Of a stretch of 34,558 nt of DNA, positions 1 to 9,163 are shown piece by piece. The notes under the pieces are model-generated. The model was given only the letters and a program-made list of their open reading frames with translations, was not told where the DNA came from and did no database searches. The position numbers and the translations under genes are program-made. The stretch is from the NCBI GenBank assembly GCA_000482145.1, contig AUXH01000149.1:1-34558 (forward strand). Reading direction: 5' to 3'. This DNA comes from Strigomonas culicis (Eukaryota > Euglenozoa > Kinetoplastea > Trypanosomatida > Trypanosomatidae). Position 1 is the stretch's first letter, and each line of letters opens with the position of its first letter.

Positions 1-1
1 G

Positions 2-814
2 ACGGAGGCGCCCATGAACCCCAAGGCGAACCGCGAGAAGATGACCCAGATCATGTTCGAGACCTTCGGCGTGCCGGCCATGTACATTGGCATCCAGGCC
101 GTCCTCTCCCTTTACTCCTCCGGTCGTGTGACCGGTATCGTGCTCGATGCCGGCGATGGCGTGAGCCACACTGTGCCCATCTACGAGGGTTACTCTCTCC
201 CCCACGCCGTCAAGCGTATCGATATGGCGGGCCGCGACCTGACGGAGTACCTCATGAAGATCCTGATGGAGACCGGCCGCACCTTCACCACCTCGGCCGA
301 GAAGGAGATTGTGCGCACGATCAAGGAGCAGCTCTGCTACGTCGCGCTCGACTTTGAGGAGGAGATGACGAACAGCGCCAAGTCCGCGAACGAGGAGCCC
401 TTCGAGCTGCCGGACGGCGGCATCCTCAACGTGGGCAACCAGCGCTTCCGCTGCCCGGAGGCGCTCTTCAAACCCTCCTTCATCGGCCTCGACGAGGCGT
501 CCGGCTTCCCGGAGCTCGTCTACAACTCCATCAACAAGTGCGATATCGATGTGCGCCGTGACCTCTACGGCAACATTGTGCTCTCTGGTGGCTCCACCAT
601 GTTCAAGAACCTCCCCGAGCGTCTGGGCAAGGAGCTCAGCAACCTCGCACCCTCGTCCGTGAAGCCCAAGGTCGTCGCGCCCCCGGAACGCAAGTACAGC
701 GTGTGGATCGGTGGCTCCATCCTGTCCTCCCTCACGACCTTCCAGACCATGTGGGTGAAGAAGAGCGAGTACGACGAGTCCGGCCCTAGCATCGTCCACA
801 ACAAGTGCTTCTAA
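2..814 (+). CDS. Actin, C-terminal part (5' end outside window)
   Basis: Cytoskeletal actin, an ATP-binding filament-forming protein; in trypanosomatids it serves endocytosis, basal-body and flagellar functions. The reading frame is open from base 2 (T-E-A-P-M-N-P-K), so the start codon lies to the left and about 105 N-terminal residues of the usual ~376 are missing. Conserved actin blocks are visible in order: the nucleotide-binding loop [17 protein letters not shown], the block [20 protein letters not shown], the block [11 protein letters not shown], and the C-terminus ending in K-C-F. The ATG at 14 is internal, not the start. Identity is certain; only the gene number (single or tandem copies) cannot be judged from here. 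Confidence 0.97.
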   Translation, partial: TEAPMNPKANREKMTQIMFETFGVPAMYIGIQAVLSLYSSGRVTGIVLDAGDGVSHTVPIYEGYSLPHAVKRIDMAGRDLTEYLMKILMETGRTFTTSAEKEIVRTIKEQLCYVALDFEEEMTNSAKSANEEPFELPDGGILNVGNQRFRCPEALFKPSFIGLDEASGFPELVYNSINKCDIDVRRDLYGNIVLSGGSTMFKNLPERLGKELSNLAPSSVKPKVVAPPERKYSVWIGGSILSSLTTFQTMWVKKSEYDESGPSIVHNKCF

Positions 815-1388
815 GAGTTTTGGTGTCTTTCTTTGAACCAACAGAGAGGAATGACTCAATGAGCGGGTGATCTTTGATATGCATATACAGATGTAGCTAT
901 ATATGTATTTCTGTTCTACCTGCTTTCTTTCTGTCAAATGCGTTTTTTTTTAATATATTTTTTCGTCTAAATGGTGGTGCTGTTGTGTTTTGCTGTTCTA
1001 TATAAAAAGGGAGACTACAAGTTAGACGATTTCTCGTAGATTTTCCCCATTGTTGTCAAAACAAAAAAAAAAGCCATTCATTTTCACCCTGACAGTTACT
1101 TCTGTTTTATTTTTATTCTTCAAGTATGGTTGGAAACAAAACGAAACAAAAAAAAGTCAACGTATTGAAAAAAAAAAAGTACCGAATTATCTTAACTTTA
1201 CTGGATAAAAAAGAAAAGTGTTTCTATAAGAAGCAGAAGTAAACTAGCAACACCCTCTTCCTCCCTCAAAAAAAAAAAAAAGAGAGAGATTTAGAGAAGA
1301 GAAATTAAGTATAATACATAACTCAGTGTTCTCTTGATACGCTTCGACAGTAGCGAAGAGTGCGGAGCACTGCCGTTTGTGTTACACT

Positions 1389-1429
1389 TTCTTCCCCCCT
1401 TTTTTTCTTTTTTTTTTCTCTCTTTTGAG
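1389..1429 (+). promoter_or_regulatory. Candidate spliced-leader acceptor, distal, for S15a
   Basis: A ~37-nt almost pure C/T tract (1389-1426) is followed by the first AG at 1428-1429. It would give a 5'UTR of about 240 nt. A second, closer candidate exists at 1592-1654. Confidence 0.4.
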
Positions 1430-1591
1430 ATTGCATTTCTATATATATTTATTTCCACTTTTTACACTTTAGCCTAAGTGCTTGTCGCGTGTTGGTATTT
1501 CACTCGTCCCTCATGGTCGGTACATGTTTCAGCACGTTTAATTTCTTGTGTTGAATTCGTTTCCCATCGCGTCCTCTACGAACCATGTCAC

Positions 1592-1654
1592 TTCTTTTCT
1601 TCACCCTCCTTGTGTCTTTTTTCTTTTATCATTATTATACACCCGGATTCGAAG
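1592..1654 (+). promoter_or_regulatory. Candidate spliced-leader acceptor, proximal, for S15a
   Basis: A C/T-rich stretch (1592-1640) is followed by an AG at 1653-1654, 17 nt before the S15a start codon. A short 5'UTR is typical for trypanosomatid ribosomal protein mRNAs, which favours this site over the distal one. Confidence 0.4.
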
Positions 1655-1671
1655 CAAGTAAGTAATTCAAG

Positions 1672-2064
1672 ATGACCATGATGAGCGTTCTGGCCAACGC
1701 CCTCCGCACCATCAGCAGTGCGGAGCGCCGTGGCAAGCGTCAGGTGCTTATTCGCCCCTCCTCCAAGGTCGTCGTCAAGTTCCTGCAGGTGATGCAGAAG
1801 CACGGCTACATTGGCGAGTTCGAGATCATCGATGACCACCGTGCTGGCAAGATCGTCGTGAACCTCAACGGCCGCCTGAACAAGTGCGGCGCCATCTGCC
1901 CCCGCTTCGACTGCAACAGCCGCGACTACGAGCGCTGGATGAAGAACATCCTTCCCTCCCGTCAGTTCGGCTTTGTCGTGCTCACCACCTCCCTCGGCAT
2001 TATGGACCACGAGGAGGCCCGCACCCGCAACACCGGTGGCAAGGTGCTCGGCTTCTTCTACTAA
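1672..2064 (+). CDS. RPS15A: 40S ribosomal protein S15a (uS8)
   Basis: Cytoplasmic small-subunit ribosomal protein of the uS8 family, which binds the central domain of 18S rRNA. The 130-residue length is exactly the usual eukaryotic length. The family signatures are intact: [15 protein letters not shown] near residues 20-34, [20 protein letters not shown] at about 43-62, [14 protein letters not shown] near residues 96-109, and the C-terminus [10 protein letters not shown]. The start at 1672 (M-T-M-M-S-V-L-A) matches the N-terminal position of the family; no upstream in-frame ATG is plausible. Neighbours are unrelated in function. Highly certain. Confidence 0.98.
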   Translation: MTMMSVLANALRTISSAERRGKRQVLIRPSSKVVVKFLQVMQKHGYIGEFEIIDDHRAGKIVVNLNGRLNKCGAICPRFDCNSRDYERWMKNILPSRQFGFVVLTTSLGIMDHEEARTRNTGGKVLGFFY

Positions 2065-2367
2065 GCTTCGTCTCTACTTACTCGGTATATGTTTATCATT
2101 TATTATTTTGTTTTGAAATGAGCAAAAAAATTTTTTTATAGACTCACTGCAAGGCCTCTACGCGACACTTCTATTTATGGTTTTATGTGAGGGAAGATAA
2201 TTATGTATCTCTTTGCTGTTTTTGTTTTGTTTGTAATTGTATCTGCTCCTCCCTCTTTAATCTTGATCGTATTCTTAAGAAACATACAGAAAAAAACACA
2301 ACTCTCAACGTTACCAAAAGAGAAAGAAGAATTAAAAAAAAAAGAGAAAAACGTAGCACTGTGTAGA
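2065..2367 (+). other. Intergenic region: S15a 3'UTR and BRCT-gene 5'UTR
   Basis: A/T-rich spacer. It contains an ATG at 2203 that is in frame with the BRCT gene, but it lies upstream of the best splice acceptor and encodes a hydrophobic then lysine-rich peptide unlike the rest of that protein. No other gene seen. Confidence 0.65.
2242..2279 (+). promoter_or_regulatory. Candidate spliced-leader acceptor for BRCT gene
   Basis: A C/T-rich stretch beginning at 2242 is followed by AG at 2278-2279, leaving an 88-nt purine-rich leader before the ATG at 2368. If used, it removes the upstream in-frame ATG at 2203 from the mRNA, so it supports the later start. Confidence 0.4.
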
Positions 2368-5121
2368 ATGGAAGTCACCACAACAGGCATCGATGGTGCT
2401 GAGCTAGATCGCATACGCGAGGCATTGAAGGCCCACGGCGTCCGCTGGACCGGTAGCCTGTCGCGCAGCTCGCGCTTCTTAATCGCAAAGCTGTACACCT
2501 CCGAGAAGTACGTGGCCGCGCGGCGCATAGGCATCCCTTGCGTCACACCCGCCTGGGTGTACGAGGGTATGTGCACACAGGAGAATTGGTGCTTCTACGA
2601 GGTGTGCAATCAACTGAAGGATAAGATCGTCTGCTCGACCATGCTGAACGCGAAGCAGATAGAGACGGTGCGGTCGCTCGCCGTGGTCAAGGGTGCCGTC
2701 TTCAAGTTCACGCTAGAGCGAGACTGCAATCTCTTAGTCCTGCCAGACCCCCGGGCGGGTGCACCGCCCGTCACGAGCAAGAAGAGGACGTACGCAAAGA
2801 CGCACCACATACCCACCATGACACTGTCTCAATTCCAGTTGGCCTTCGCCTACCAAGGGTTGGCCAACGAGGGCATCACGAGACACCTGTCAGACGTCGC
2901 GTGTAGCGCCTCGGACCCGATCGTGGTACCATACGCGCACCTGCTCGCGCGCTCGAGCCTCGGGCCCGGGCGCACCACCGCCAACCTCTCCCCGGTGCCC
3001 TTCCTCCCCGAGCTGCGCAGCGTGATGGACGACATCGTGGCCTACGTCAGCCCACCGAGCGCTCTGCGCACGGACGCGCTGCTGCCCGACGTCCTCCAGC
3101 GCTCCTGCGTGAGCGTGTGCGACGCCGTCACGGACGCCACGACGCACGTGCTGGTCATGGGGCCGCAGCTGGCCGAGCTGATTTTCCCTCGCGCGGGGCT
3201 CGAGTTTGTCTCCGTCAAGTGGCTGTCCGACTGCGTGCACCTGCAGTGCCGCCTATCCTGCGCCCCCTATCGCATCGCCGTGGAGTACCAGCCCCGGCTG
3301 ACCTTCACCGCCCTCCCCACGGAGCTCCACGCCCAACTGAAGGACGACCTCGCAACGGCACCCCTGCGCTGCGCGGTTCAGGATAGCCTGTTTCTCGACC
3401 GGGCGCCGTGCGCGTCCAGCGGCGTCGCCGCGGGGGCCGTGTGCCCTCCGCAGAACACCACCCACCTCGTGACAAGCCGTGCCCGGGCGACCGAGTCGAG
3501 GAAGGTGAAGGCCCTCTCTCTCTGCGTGGCCGGCAAGAGCCAGCGCACGCTGTGCGAGCTCGTGGATGTGGAGTGGGTGCGCCGCTCCCTCGAGGCCGGC
3601 AAGTGGCTCGACTGCCAACTGTTCCGCATCCCGGTGCCCCTCCCCGCCGCCTTCACGGACGGGTCGCTGCGGGAGGGGTCGCCGCCGCTTCTGCCCGGGT
3701 CGTCCCCCCTCCCCCGCGCGACCGACGCGGCGGCGCCGCAGCCCGCGGAGGCCGCGAGCCAGGGCGGCGACCGGCACGAGGACGAGGAGGGCGCCTCCCA
3801 GACGACGCCGAGCCACGCCGTCACGCACTCCCCGCTGGACACGCTGCCCGCGGAGCGCCGCAACTCGATGACGCCGGTCGCGGTGCAGCGCCTGAGCGGT
3901 CCCCCCGGCGTGCGCGGCGCCGCAGAAGGCAACCTCGCCGCCGAGCCCAGCGATCTGTTTTCGCAGTCCCTGAATCGGCTGCTCCGGAACCTCGATGAGG
4001 GGCTTCCCGCGGATCCTGGCAGCCGCACCGGCGGCGGGCCGGTGCTGTCCCCGCCGCTGAACAGGAGCCGGTCGGCCGCCGGCGGCGGCGGGCCCGCGCC
4101 GCGGCCGCGCGCCCCCACGGCGAGGGCCACCGACGTCACGCGGAACTCGCTGCAGGCGCACCTCGAGGAGGCGCACCCGCCGCGCGCGCCCGGGCCGTGG
4201 GACCGCCCGATGGAGCAGGTCGAGTCGCAGACCGTGTTTTACATGCGCACGGGCCACGCCGTGGCGCCGGAGCCGGAGGACGGCGTGTCTCTGTGCGAGG
4301 GCACCGCTGTCGAGGAGGTGGCGCCGACGCACATCAGCGCGAGCATCGCGACGGCCGCGCCGAGGGAGGACGTGTCAGTGGACACGCTGGGCACGCCCAA
4401 GACGGTGGTGCTGTTCCTGGTGCCCGGCGTCTATCGCCGGGCGGAGATCGAGAGCCGACTCGCGCCGCTGACGGTGGCGGGCGTTGTCTTCAGCATCACG
4501 ACGGATGTCATGGCGTGCACCCACTTCATCGTGCAAAAGCCGATGCAGACGGAGTCGCTGCTCTGCGCCATCGCGGCCGGCAAGTGGGTGCTGGCGCCCT
4601 CCTTCCTGGAGGAGTCCATCGAGGCGCGCGCCTTCGTGCCCGAGGCCCCGCACGAGTGGAATGAGGCCCGCGCCGCTCGGATGGGTCTGGGGCGCACCGT
4701 GACCGCGCTGGTGCGGGGCTGCCGCCTGCAGCGCACGGCCGCCGAGCGGCCCTTTGCCAAGTGGGACGTCTTCCTGTGCTGCGCCTCGGAGAGCCGCTGC
4801 CAGAGCTTCTCGCACGTCCTGCGGTGCGGCGGCTGCAAATACATTGAGCCCCGCCGACCGTACGAGCTGCTGGAAGACTGTCGACTGCTCCAACTGTACA
4901 AGAGCGACGAAGGGGAGAACCCGTTTGTCCTCGCCGACGACAACATGTGGGACCAGGAGGGGCTCGATGAGTTTGCGGAGATTTCTGGAGGTCTACAGGT
5001 ACTCAAACTGGATTACATCAGCAAGTGCTTGTACACCGAAAACGGCTCTTCGGAGGACTACAGAAGCCTGCAGAATCTCGCGATCCGGAAGCGGCCGCGA
5101 TCGCCCTCAGCGGATAGCTGA
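2368..5121 (+). CDS. Multi-BRCT-domain protein (DNA-damage response scaffold-like)
   Basis: A 917-residue protein built from about six BRCT modules in a 2+2+2 layout, inferred by eye. Pair one is ~1-75 (Trp63) and ~85-165; pair two ~220-303 (Trp285 in VKWLSDC) and ~330-422 (Trp403 in VEWVRRSLEAGKW). A disordered Pro/Gly/Arg/Asp-rich linker of ~250 residues follows, then pair three ~675-760 (Trp740 in GKWVLAPSF) and ~795-895 (KLDYISKC in place of the Trp motif). BRCT pairs bind phosphopeptides; this layout recalls TopBP1/Dpb11, PTIP and Rtt107, scaffolds of replication and DNA repair, so a nuclear role is likely. No kinase, ligase or polymerase domain is visible. The start at 2368 was chosen because the in-frame extension to 2203 lies before the likely splice acceptor. 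The specific orthologue is uncertain. Confidence 0.85.
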   Translation: MEVTTTGIDGAELDRIREALKAHGVRWTGSLSRSSRFLIAKLYTSEKYVAARRIGIPCVTPAWVYEGMCTQENWCFYEVCNQLKDKIVCSTMLNAKQIETVRSLAVVKGAVFKFTLERDCNLLVLPDPRAGAPPVTSKKRTYAKTHHIPTMTLSQFQLAFAYQGLANEGITRHLSDVACSASDPIVVPYAHLLARSSLGPGRTTANLSPVPFLPELRSVMDDIVAYVSPPSALRTDALLPDVLQRSCVSVCDAVTDATTHVLVMGPQLAELIFPRAGLEFVSVKWLSDCVHLQCRLSCAPYRIAVEYQPRLTFTALPTELHAQLKDDLATAPLRCAVQDSLFLDRAPCASSGVAAGAVCPPQNTTHLVTSRARATESRKVKALSLCVAGKSQRTLCELVDVEWVRRSLEAGKWLDCQLFRIPVPLPAAFTDGSLREGSPPLLPGSSPLPRATDAAAPQPAEAASQGGDRHEDEEGASQTTPSHAVTHSPLDTLPAERRNSMTPVAVQRLSGPPGVRGAAEGNLAAEPSDLFSQSLNRLLRNLDEGLPADPGSRTGGGPVLSPPLNRSRSAAGGGGPAPRPRAPTARATDVTRNSLQAHLEEAHPPRAPGPWDRPMEQVESQTVFYMRTGHAVAPEPEDGVSLCEGTAVEEVAPTHISASIATAAPREDVSVDTLGTPKTVVLFLVPGVYRRAEIESRLAPLTVAGVVFSITTDVMACTHFIVQKPMQTESLLCAIAAGKWVLAPSFLEESIEARAFVPEAPHEWNEARAARMGLGRTVTALVRGCRLQRTAAERPFAKWDVFLCCASESRCQSFSHVLRCGGCKYIEPRRPYELLEDCRLLQLYKSDEGENPFVLADDNMWDQEGLDEFAEISGGLQVLKLDYISKCLYTENGSSEDYRSLQNLAIRKRPRSPSADS

Positions 5122-5484
5122 GCGTAAGGTGTTCAATAAATGGATTAGTGCGCAGTGCGTATGATTCACCGTTCACCGTGTATAACTTGTATAATTCTTT
5201 TTTTTTCCAATTTGTGTTGTTATTCTTTTTGTTTGTTTGTCTTTAGAGCAACCGTTTAATAACCCGATTCTTTCAAGTGTGAAGTATCTGGGCCTTTTTT
5301 GTTGAATGCCATGCAGCGATAGTGTACACTTCGTTTGTGCATACAAACGCAATGGCTGAAATCAACGGTGCTTATGTATATCAACGAGGTGTTTTGGTTT
5401 CATAACAGAGATGCGGATTATTGTCTACCCATTCTATTCTTCTTATTATTGTAAGCTCATCCATCTAGTGCATACAGGCGGAGG
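5122..5484 (+). other. Intergenic region: BRCT-gene 3'UTR and DPH1 5'UTR
   Basis: T-rich spacer with a T/G-rich patch at 5195-5245. No gene or repeat of note. Confidence 0.65.
5428..5455 (+). promoter_or_regulatory. Candidate spliced-leader acceptor for DPH1
   Basis: A modest C/T tract (5428-5450) ends in AG at 5454-5455, 29 nt before the start codon. No stronger tract lies nearby. Confidence 0.4.
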
Positions 5485-6654
5485 ATGTCTCTAGTTGTTC
5501 AGGAACCCTCAACCGACAAGCCCGGACCTGAGGCGTCGTCGCGTAGCGGCGGACCTCCCCCACCCCCGCCAGAGACGCGCTCGCTGGAGGTGGAGGCCGG
5601 GCTGCCGCCCAACTACCGCATGGAGCTGGACAAGTGTGTGAAGCGCATCACCGAAAAGCAGGCGAAGCGCGTCGCCCTTCAATTCCCAGAGGGCCTCCTC
5701 ATGTTTGCGGCGCCGATCGCGGACCTGCTGGAGGCCAAGACGGGCGCCGAGATGGTCATCCTGGGCGACGTCACGTACGGCGCCTGCTGCGTCGACGACT
5801 TTGCGGCGACTGCACTCGGGTGCGATTTCCTGATCCACTACGGACACAGCTGCCTCATCTCCATCAAGGATTGCACCATCACAAACATGATGTACGTGTT
5901 CGTCGAGATCGATATCGACGTGCAGCACTTTGTGGACACCGTCAAGGCGCTGGTGCCATCCGACACGCGTGTGGCCTTCATCGCGACGGTGCAGTTCATC
6001 TCGTCCATGCGCGCCGGCGTGGCGCAGCTCAAGTCGTACTTTCAAACGCCGCCCATCATCCCACAGAACCGACCCCTCTCCACCGGGGAGATTCTCGGCT
6101 GCACCAGCCCCAAGATTGACCGCAGCGCCATCGACGAGGTCATCTACGTCGGCGACGGCCGCTTCCACCTCGAGTCCTTCCTCATCGCCCACCCCGGGCT
6201 GCAGGCGATGCAGTACGATCCCTATAAGAAAAAGATGACGCGCGAGAGCTACGCTACGTCAGAGATGCGCACGCTCCGGAAAGAGGCGATCGAGCAGGCA
6301 CGGTCGGCGCAGAGCTTTGCGCTGGTGATGGGCACCCTCGGGCGCCAAGGCAACCCGCGCATCGTCGACCGCATCATCGCACTCGCGGAAAAGCAGAACA
6401 AGCGCGTGACGCTCTTCCTCATGTCGGAGATCTTCCCGAGTAAGATGGCGCAGTTGCAGGATGTGGACGCCTACATCCAAGTGGCGTGCCCGCGCCTCTC
6501 GATCGACTGGGGCTATGCGTTCGACAAACCGCTGCTATCGCCCTATGAAGCGGAAGTAGCGCTGGGCAACGTCCACTGGGGCGAGGAGTACCCGATGGAT
6601 CATTACTCCCGTACAGGAGGGAATTGGGCTGTGTACACGGACAAGAGTCTATAA
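5485..6654 (+). CDS. DPH1: Diphthamide synthesis protein DPH1 (3-amino-3-carboxypropyl transferase subunit)
   Basis: The catalytic 4Fe-4S subunit that, with DPH2, transfers the 3-amino-3-carboxypropyl group of S-adenosylmethionine to the histidine of elongation factor 2, the first step of diphthamide synthesis in the cytosol. The 389-residue protein is collinear with eukaryotic DPH1: RVALQFPEGLL at ~62-72, GDVTYGACCVDD at ~94-105, GEILGCTSP at ~201-209, LGRQGNP at ~285-291, SEIFPSK at ~314-320 and ACPRLSIDWG at ~334-343. The three cluster cysteines fall at 101/102, 206 and 335, one in each of the three domains. DPH2 usually lacks the complete set, so this is DPH1. The N-terminal ~35 residues, including a Pro run, are a low-complexity extension. 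All key residues are present and the protein looks functional. Confidence 0.95.
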   Translation: MSLVVQEPSTDKPGPEASSRSGGPPPPPPETRSLEVEAGLPPNYRMELDKCVKRITEKQAKRVALQFPEGLLMFAAPIADLLEAKTGAEMVILGDVTYGACCVDDFAATALGCDFLIHYGHSCLISIKDCTITNMMYVFVEIDIDVQHFVDTVKALVPSDTRVAFIATVQFISSMRAGVAQLKSYFQTPPIIPQNRPLSTGEILGCTSPKIDRSAIDEVIYVGDGRFHLESFLIAHPGLQAMQYDPYKKKMTRESYATSEMRTLRKEAIEQARSAQSFALVMGTLGRQGNPRIVDRIIALAEKQNKRVTLFLMSEIFPSKMAQLQDVDAYIQVACPRLSIDWGYAFDKPLLSPYEAEVALGNVHWGEEYPMDHYSRTGGNWAVYTDKSL

Positions 6655-6711
6655 CACGGTGACTATTGCCATCACGTGGCTTGCCTTCTGCTCGCGGTCT
6701 CTCCTCGCTGT

Positions 6712-6750
6712 TCTCTCTCTCTCTCTCTCTCTGTGTGTGCGTGTATGTGT
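6712..6750 (+). repeat. (TC)n/(GT)n compound microsatellite
   Basis: Alternating TC for about 20 nt, directly followed by imperfect GT repeats, in the DPH1 3' region. It could act as a polypyrimidine signal that positions DPH1 polyadenylation or the next trans-splice. Confidence 0.8.
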
Positions 6751-7145
6751 TTGTTTTGTCTAAAACCGTTTAACTAAAGAAATATGCTTCAAGTGTATGT
6801 AACATATTGAGTAGTTACTACTAAAAATAGTAAATGAAAGAAGGGTATGCTTTGCGTGCTTCGCACCAGGAGAGGAGTGTTATAGAGTTCTTACCCTTAT
6901 ATTCGCCTACTTCAATGGCCCTTGCTGCTTTCACTGATTCTTCTTTACGTATCTCTCTCTCCTTCGCTCTTTCTGCATGTATTTACTCTCCCTCTTTAAG
7001 CCATAAGAAATTGGAAAAAAGAAACCTCTTCTTCCTTTGTATCGGCTCGCTACGAACTGTGTGTTCTTCTCGCATTTCACTATAACTACTGTTCGGCTAG
7101 ACGAGACAAACGGTTCTTCGGTTAGTGTTTTGACAGTTTCGTTGT

Positions 7146-7188
7146 TCACTTTTTTTTCTTCTCCTCTACATCCTACTGCACCTACAAG
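7146..7188 (+). promoter_or_regulatory. Candidate spliced-leader acceptor for PFR1
   Basis: A strong C/T tract (7146-7168) is followed by the first AG at 7187-7188, giving a 5'UTR of 21 nt. Confidence 0.5.
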
Positions 7189-7209
7189 CATTCCATTCTA
7201 AATTCGCAC

Positions 7210-8988
7210 ATGTCCACCGAAGCTCCTAGCCTCGAGGCGGCGCGCAAGCAGAAGATCCACAATCTGAAGCTCAAAACCGCGTGTTTAGAAAATGAGGAGA
7301 TGGTGCAGGAGCTGCACATCTCGGACTGGTCCGAGACGCAGCGTCAGAAGCTTCGCGCGACGCACGACAAGGGACAGGACCTGCTGAACAATGTAGAGAT
7401 CGGCACCAAGTGGAGTCTCGCGGACACGTACGACCTCGCGAAGCTCATGCGGGTGTGCGGGCTGGAGATGACCCAGCGCGAGCTCTACCGCCCGGAGGAC
7501 AAGCCCCAGTTCATGGACATCATCGGCGTGAAGAAGATTCTGCAGGACCTGCGCCAGAACCGCAACAAGACCCGCGTTGTCAGCTTCTCGCAGTTCATTG
7601 ACAATAGCATTGCCAAGGTGGAGAAGGTGGAGGAGGAGCTGCGGCGCTCCCAACTCGACGCCACCCAGCTGTCCCTCGTCCCCTCCCGCACGCTCAAGCT
7701 CGCGGAGGATATCATGAACTCGACCCAAATCGAGAACGCGCTTGCCACAACGGACGACCAGATGAAGACACAGCTGGCGCAGCTCGAGAAGACGAACGAG
7801 GTCCAGAACGCGGCCATGCAGGACGGCGAGATGCAGGTGGCGGAGGAGCAGATGTGGACGAAGGTGCAATTGCAGGAGCGGCTCATCGACCTCGTGAAGG
7901 ACAAGTTTGACATGATCGGCAAGTGCGAGGAAGAGAACTCCCGGTTCAAGGAGGTGTACGAGATGCAGAAGTCCGCCACCCGCGACGCGAGCGAGATGAA
8001 GGACGAGAAGCGCCGCCTGAAGCAGCGCTGCGAGGCGGATCTGCGGCACATCCAGGACACCATCCAGAAGGCGGATCTCGAGGACGCGGAGTCGGCCAAG
8101 CGCTACGCGGCGAACAAGGAGAAGAGCGAGCGCTTCATCCGGGAGAACGAGGAGATGCAGGAGGAGGCGTGGAACCGCATCCAGGACATGGAGCGGCAGC
8201 TGCAGAAGCTCGGCAGCGACCGCTTCGACGAGGTGAAGCGGCGGATCGAGGAGATTGACCGGGAGGAGAAGCGACGGGTGGAGTACACTCAGTTTTTAGA
8301 GGTCGCCTCTCAACACAAGAAGCTGTTGGACCTGACGGTGTACAACTGCGACCTCGCCGTGCGCTGCACTTCCTTAGTCGACGAGATGGTGAACGAGGGC
8401 TGCACCAACGTCCGCGCGCGCTTCGACAAGACGAACCAGGACCTGTCCGCGCTGCGGCTGGAGGTGCACAAGGAGCACCTGGAGTACTTCCGCATGCTCT
8501 ACCTCACGCTCGGCTCCCTCATCTACAAGAAGGAGAAGCGCCTGGAGGAGATTGACCGCAATATCCGCACGACGCACATCCAGCTAGAGTTCTGTGTCGA
8601 GACCTTTGACCCGAGCGCGAAGAAGCACGCCGACATGAAGAAGGAGCTGTACAAGCTGCGCCAGGCGGTAGAGGAGGAGCTCGCCATGCTGCGCGACAAG
8701 CAGGCCTCCGCGCTGGAAGAGTTCAAGGAGTCTGAGGAGGCGCTGGACGCGGCCGGTATCGAGTTCAACCACCCTGTCGACGAGAACAACGAGGAGGTGC
8801 TCACGCGCCGCAGCAAGATCGTGGAGTACCGCGCGCACCTCTCCAAACAGGAGGATGTCAAGATTGCCGCCGAACGCGAGGAGATCCGGCGGGCGCTGCT
8901 GCTGCGCTCGACCGCGGGGCCAGCCCAGATCACGGCGGGCGCCACGTATCCAGCACCCAACGGCAGCAGCAACGCCAACGAGCTGTAG
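7210..8988 (+). CDS. PFR1: Paraflagellar rod protein 1 (PFR1)
   Basis: A major structural protein of the paraflagellar rod, the lattice that runs beside the axoneme in kinetoplastid flagella and is needed for normal motility. The 592-residue, almost entirely coiled-coil, charged sequence fits the family length (~590-600). Diagnostic blocks are AARKQKIHNLKLKTACLENE near the N-terminus, RELYRPEDKPQFMD, KVQLQERLIDLV, KKEKRLEEIDRNIRTTHIQL and AGIEFNHPVDENNEEVL near the C-terminus. The last and the MWTKVQLQERL block fit the PFR1 type better than PFR2, from my knowledge of the family. Only one copy is present in the window, while PFR genes are tandem arrays in Leishmania and Trypanosoma. The tail after ~570 is Ala/Thr/Gly/Asn-rich and not family-typical. 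Confidence 0.96.
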   Translation: MSTEAPSLEAARKQKIHNLKLKTACLENEEMVQELHISDWSETQRQKLRATHDKGQDLLNNVEIGTKWSLADTYDLAKLMRVCGLEMTQRELYRPEDKPQFMDIIGVKKILQDLRQNRNKTRVVSFSQFIDNSIAKVEKVEEELRRSQLDATQLSLVPSRTLKLAEDIMNSTQIENALATTDDQMKTQLAQLEKTNEVQNAAMQDGEMQVAEEQMWTKVQLQERLIDLVKDKFDMIGKCEEENSRFKEVYEMQKSATRDASEMKDEKRRLKQRCEADLRHIQDTIQKADLEDAESAKRYAANKEKSERFIRENEEMQEEAWNRIQDMERQLQKLGSDRFDEVKRRIEEIDREEKRRVEYTQFLEVASQHKKLLDLTVYNCDLAVRCTSLVDEMVNEGCTNVRARFDKTNQDLSALRLEVHKEHLEYFRMLYLTLGSLIYKKEKRLEEIDRNIRTTHIQLEFCVETFDPSAKKHADMKKELYKLRQAVEEELAMLRDKQASALEEFKESEEALDAAGIEFNHPVDENNEEVLTRRSKIVEYRAHLSKQEDVKIAAEREEIRRALLLRSTAGPAQITAGATYPAPNGSSNANEL

Positions 8989-9143
8989 AGATGATGTACG
9001 GAAAGATGCATAATTGCGGTCTTAGTACAGTGGGGTTGGACCTCTCTTGGCCGCTCTCAGGTTAAACAAGTACCTTTAGTGTGATTGTTATTCTTTTTTT
9101 TTTTTTCAGACCTTCTTCAAGAAGACAACTGAAAAAAAAAAGT

Positions 9144-9163
9144 AATTGCGATGAACATCGCAA
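9144..9163 (+). repeat. Short perfect inverted repeat
   Basis: Arms attgcgatg and catcgcaat (9 bp) are separated by two A residues, in the PFR1 3' region. It could form a tight RNA hairpin; the function is unknown. Confidence 0.75.

Larger units (their letters stand above)
815..1671 (+). other. Intergenic region: actin 3'UTR and S15a 5'UTR
   Basis: A/T-rich spacer with many A and T homopolymers (for example around 948-962, 1063-1073, 1169-1178 and 1268-1281) and two long pyrimidine tracts near its right end. I see no convincing gene, tRNA or ordered repeat in it. Confidence 0.7.
6655..7209 (+). other. Intergenic region: DPH1 3'UTR and PFR1 5'UTR
   Basis: Holds a (TC)n run of about 20 nt at 6712-6732 merging into a (GT)-rich stretch to ~6750, then A/T-rich sequence and several pyrimidine patches. 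No gene seen. Confidence 0.65.

Noticed and set aside
815..1671. Retroposon (SIDER-like) or tRNA gene in the intergenic regions
   Set aside because: No B-box-like motif, no conserved retroposon signature and no target-site duplication visible in this or the other spacers.
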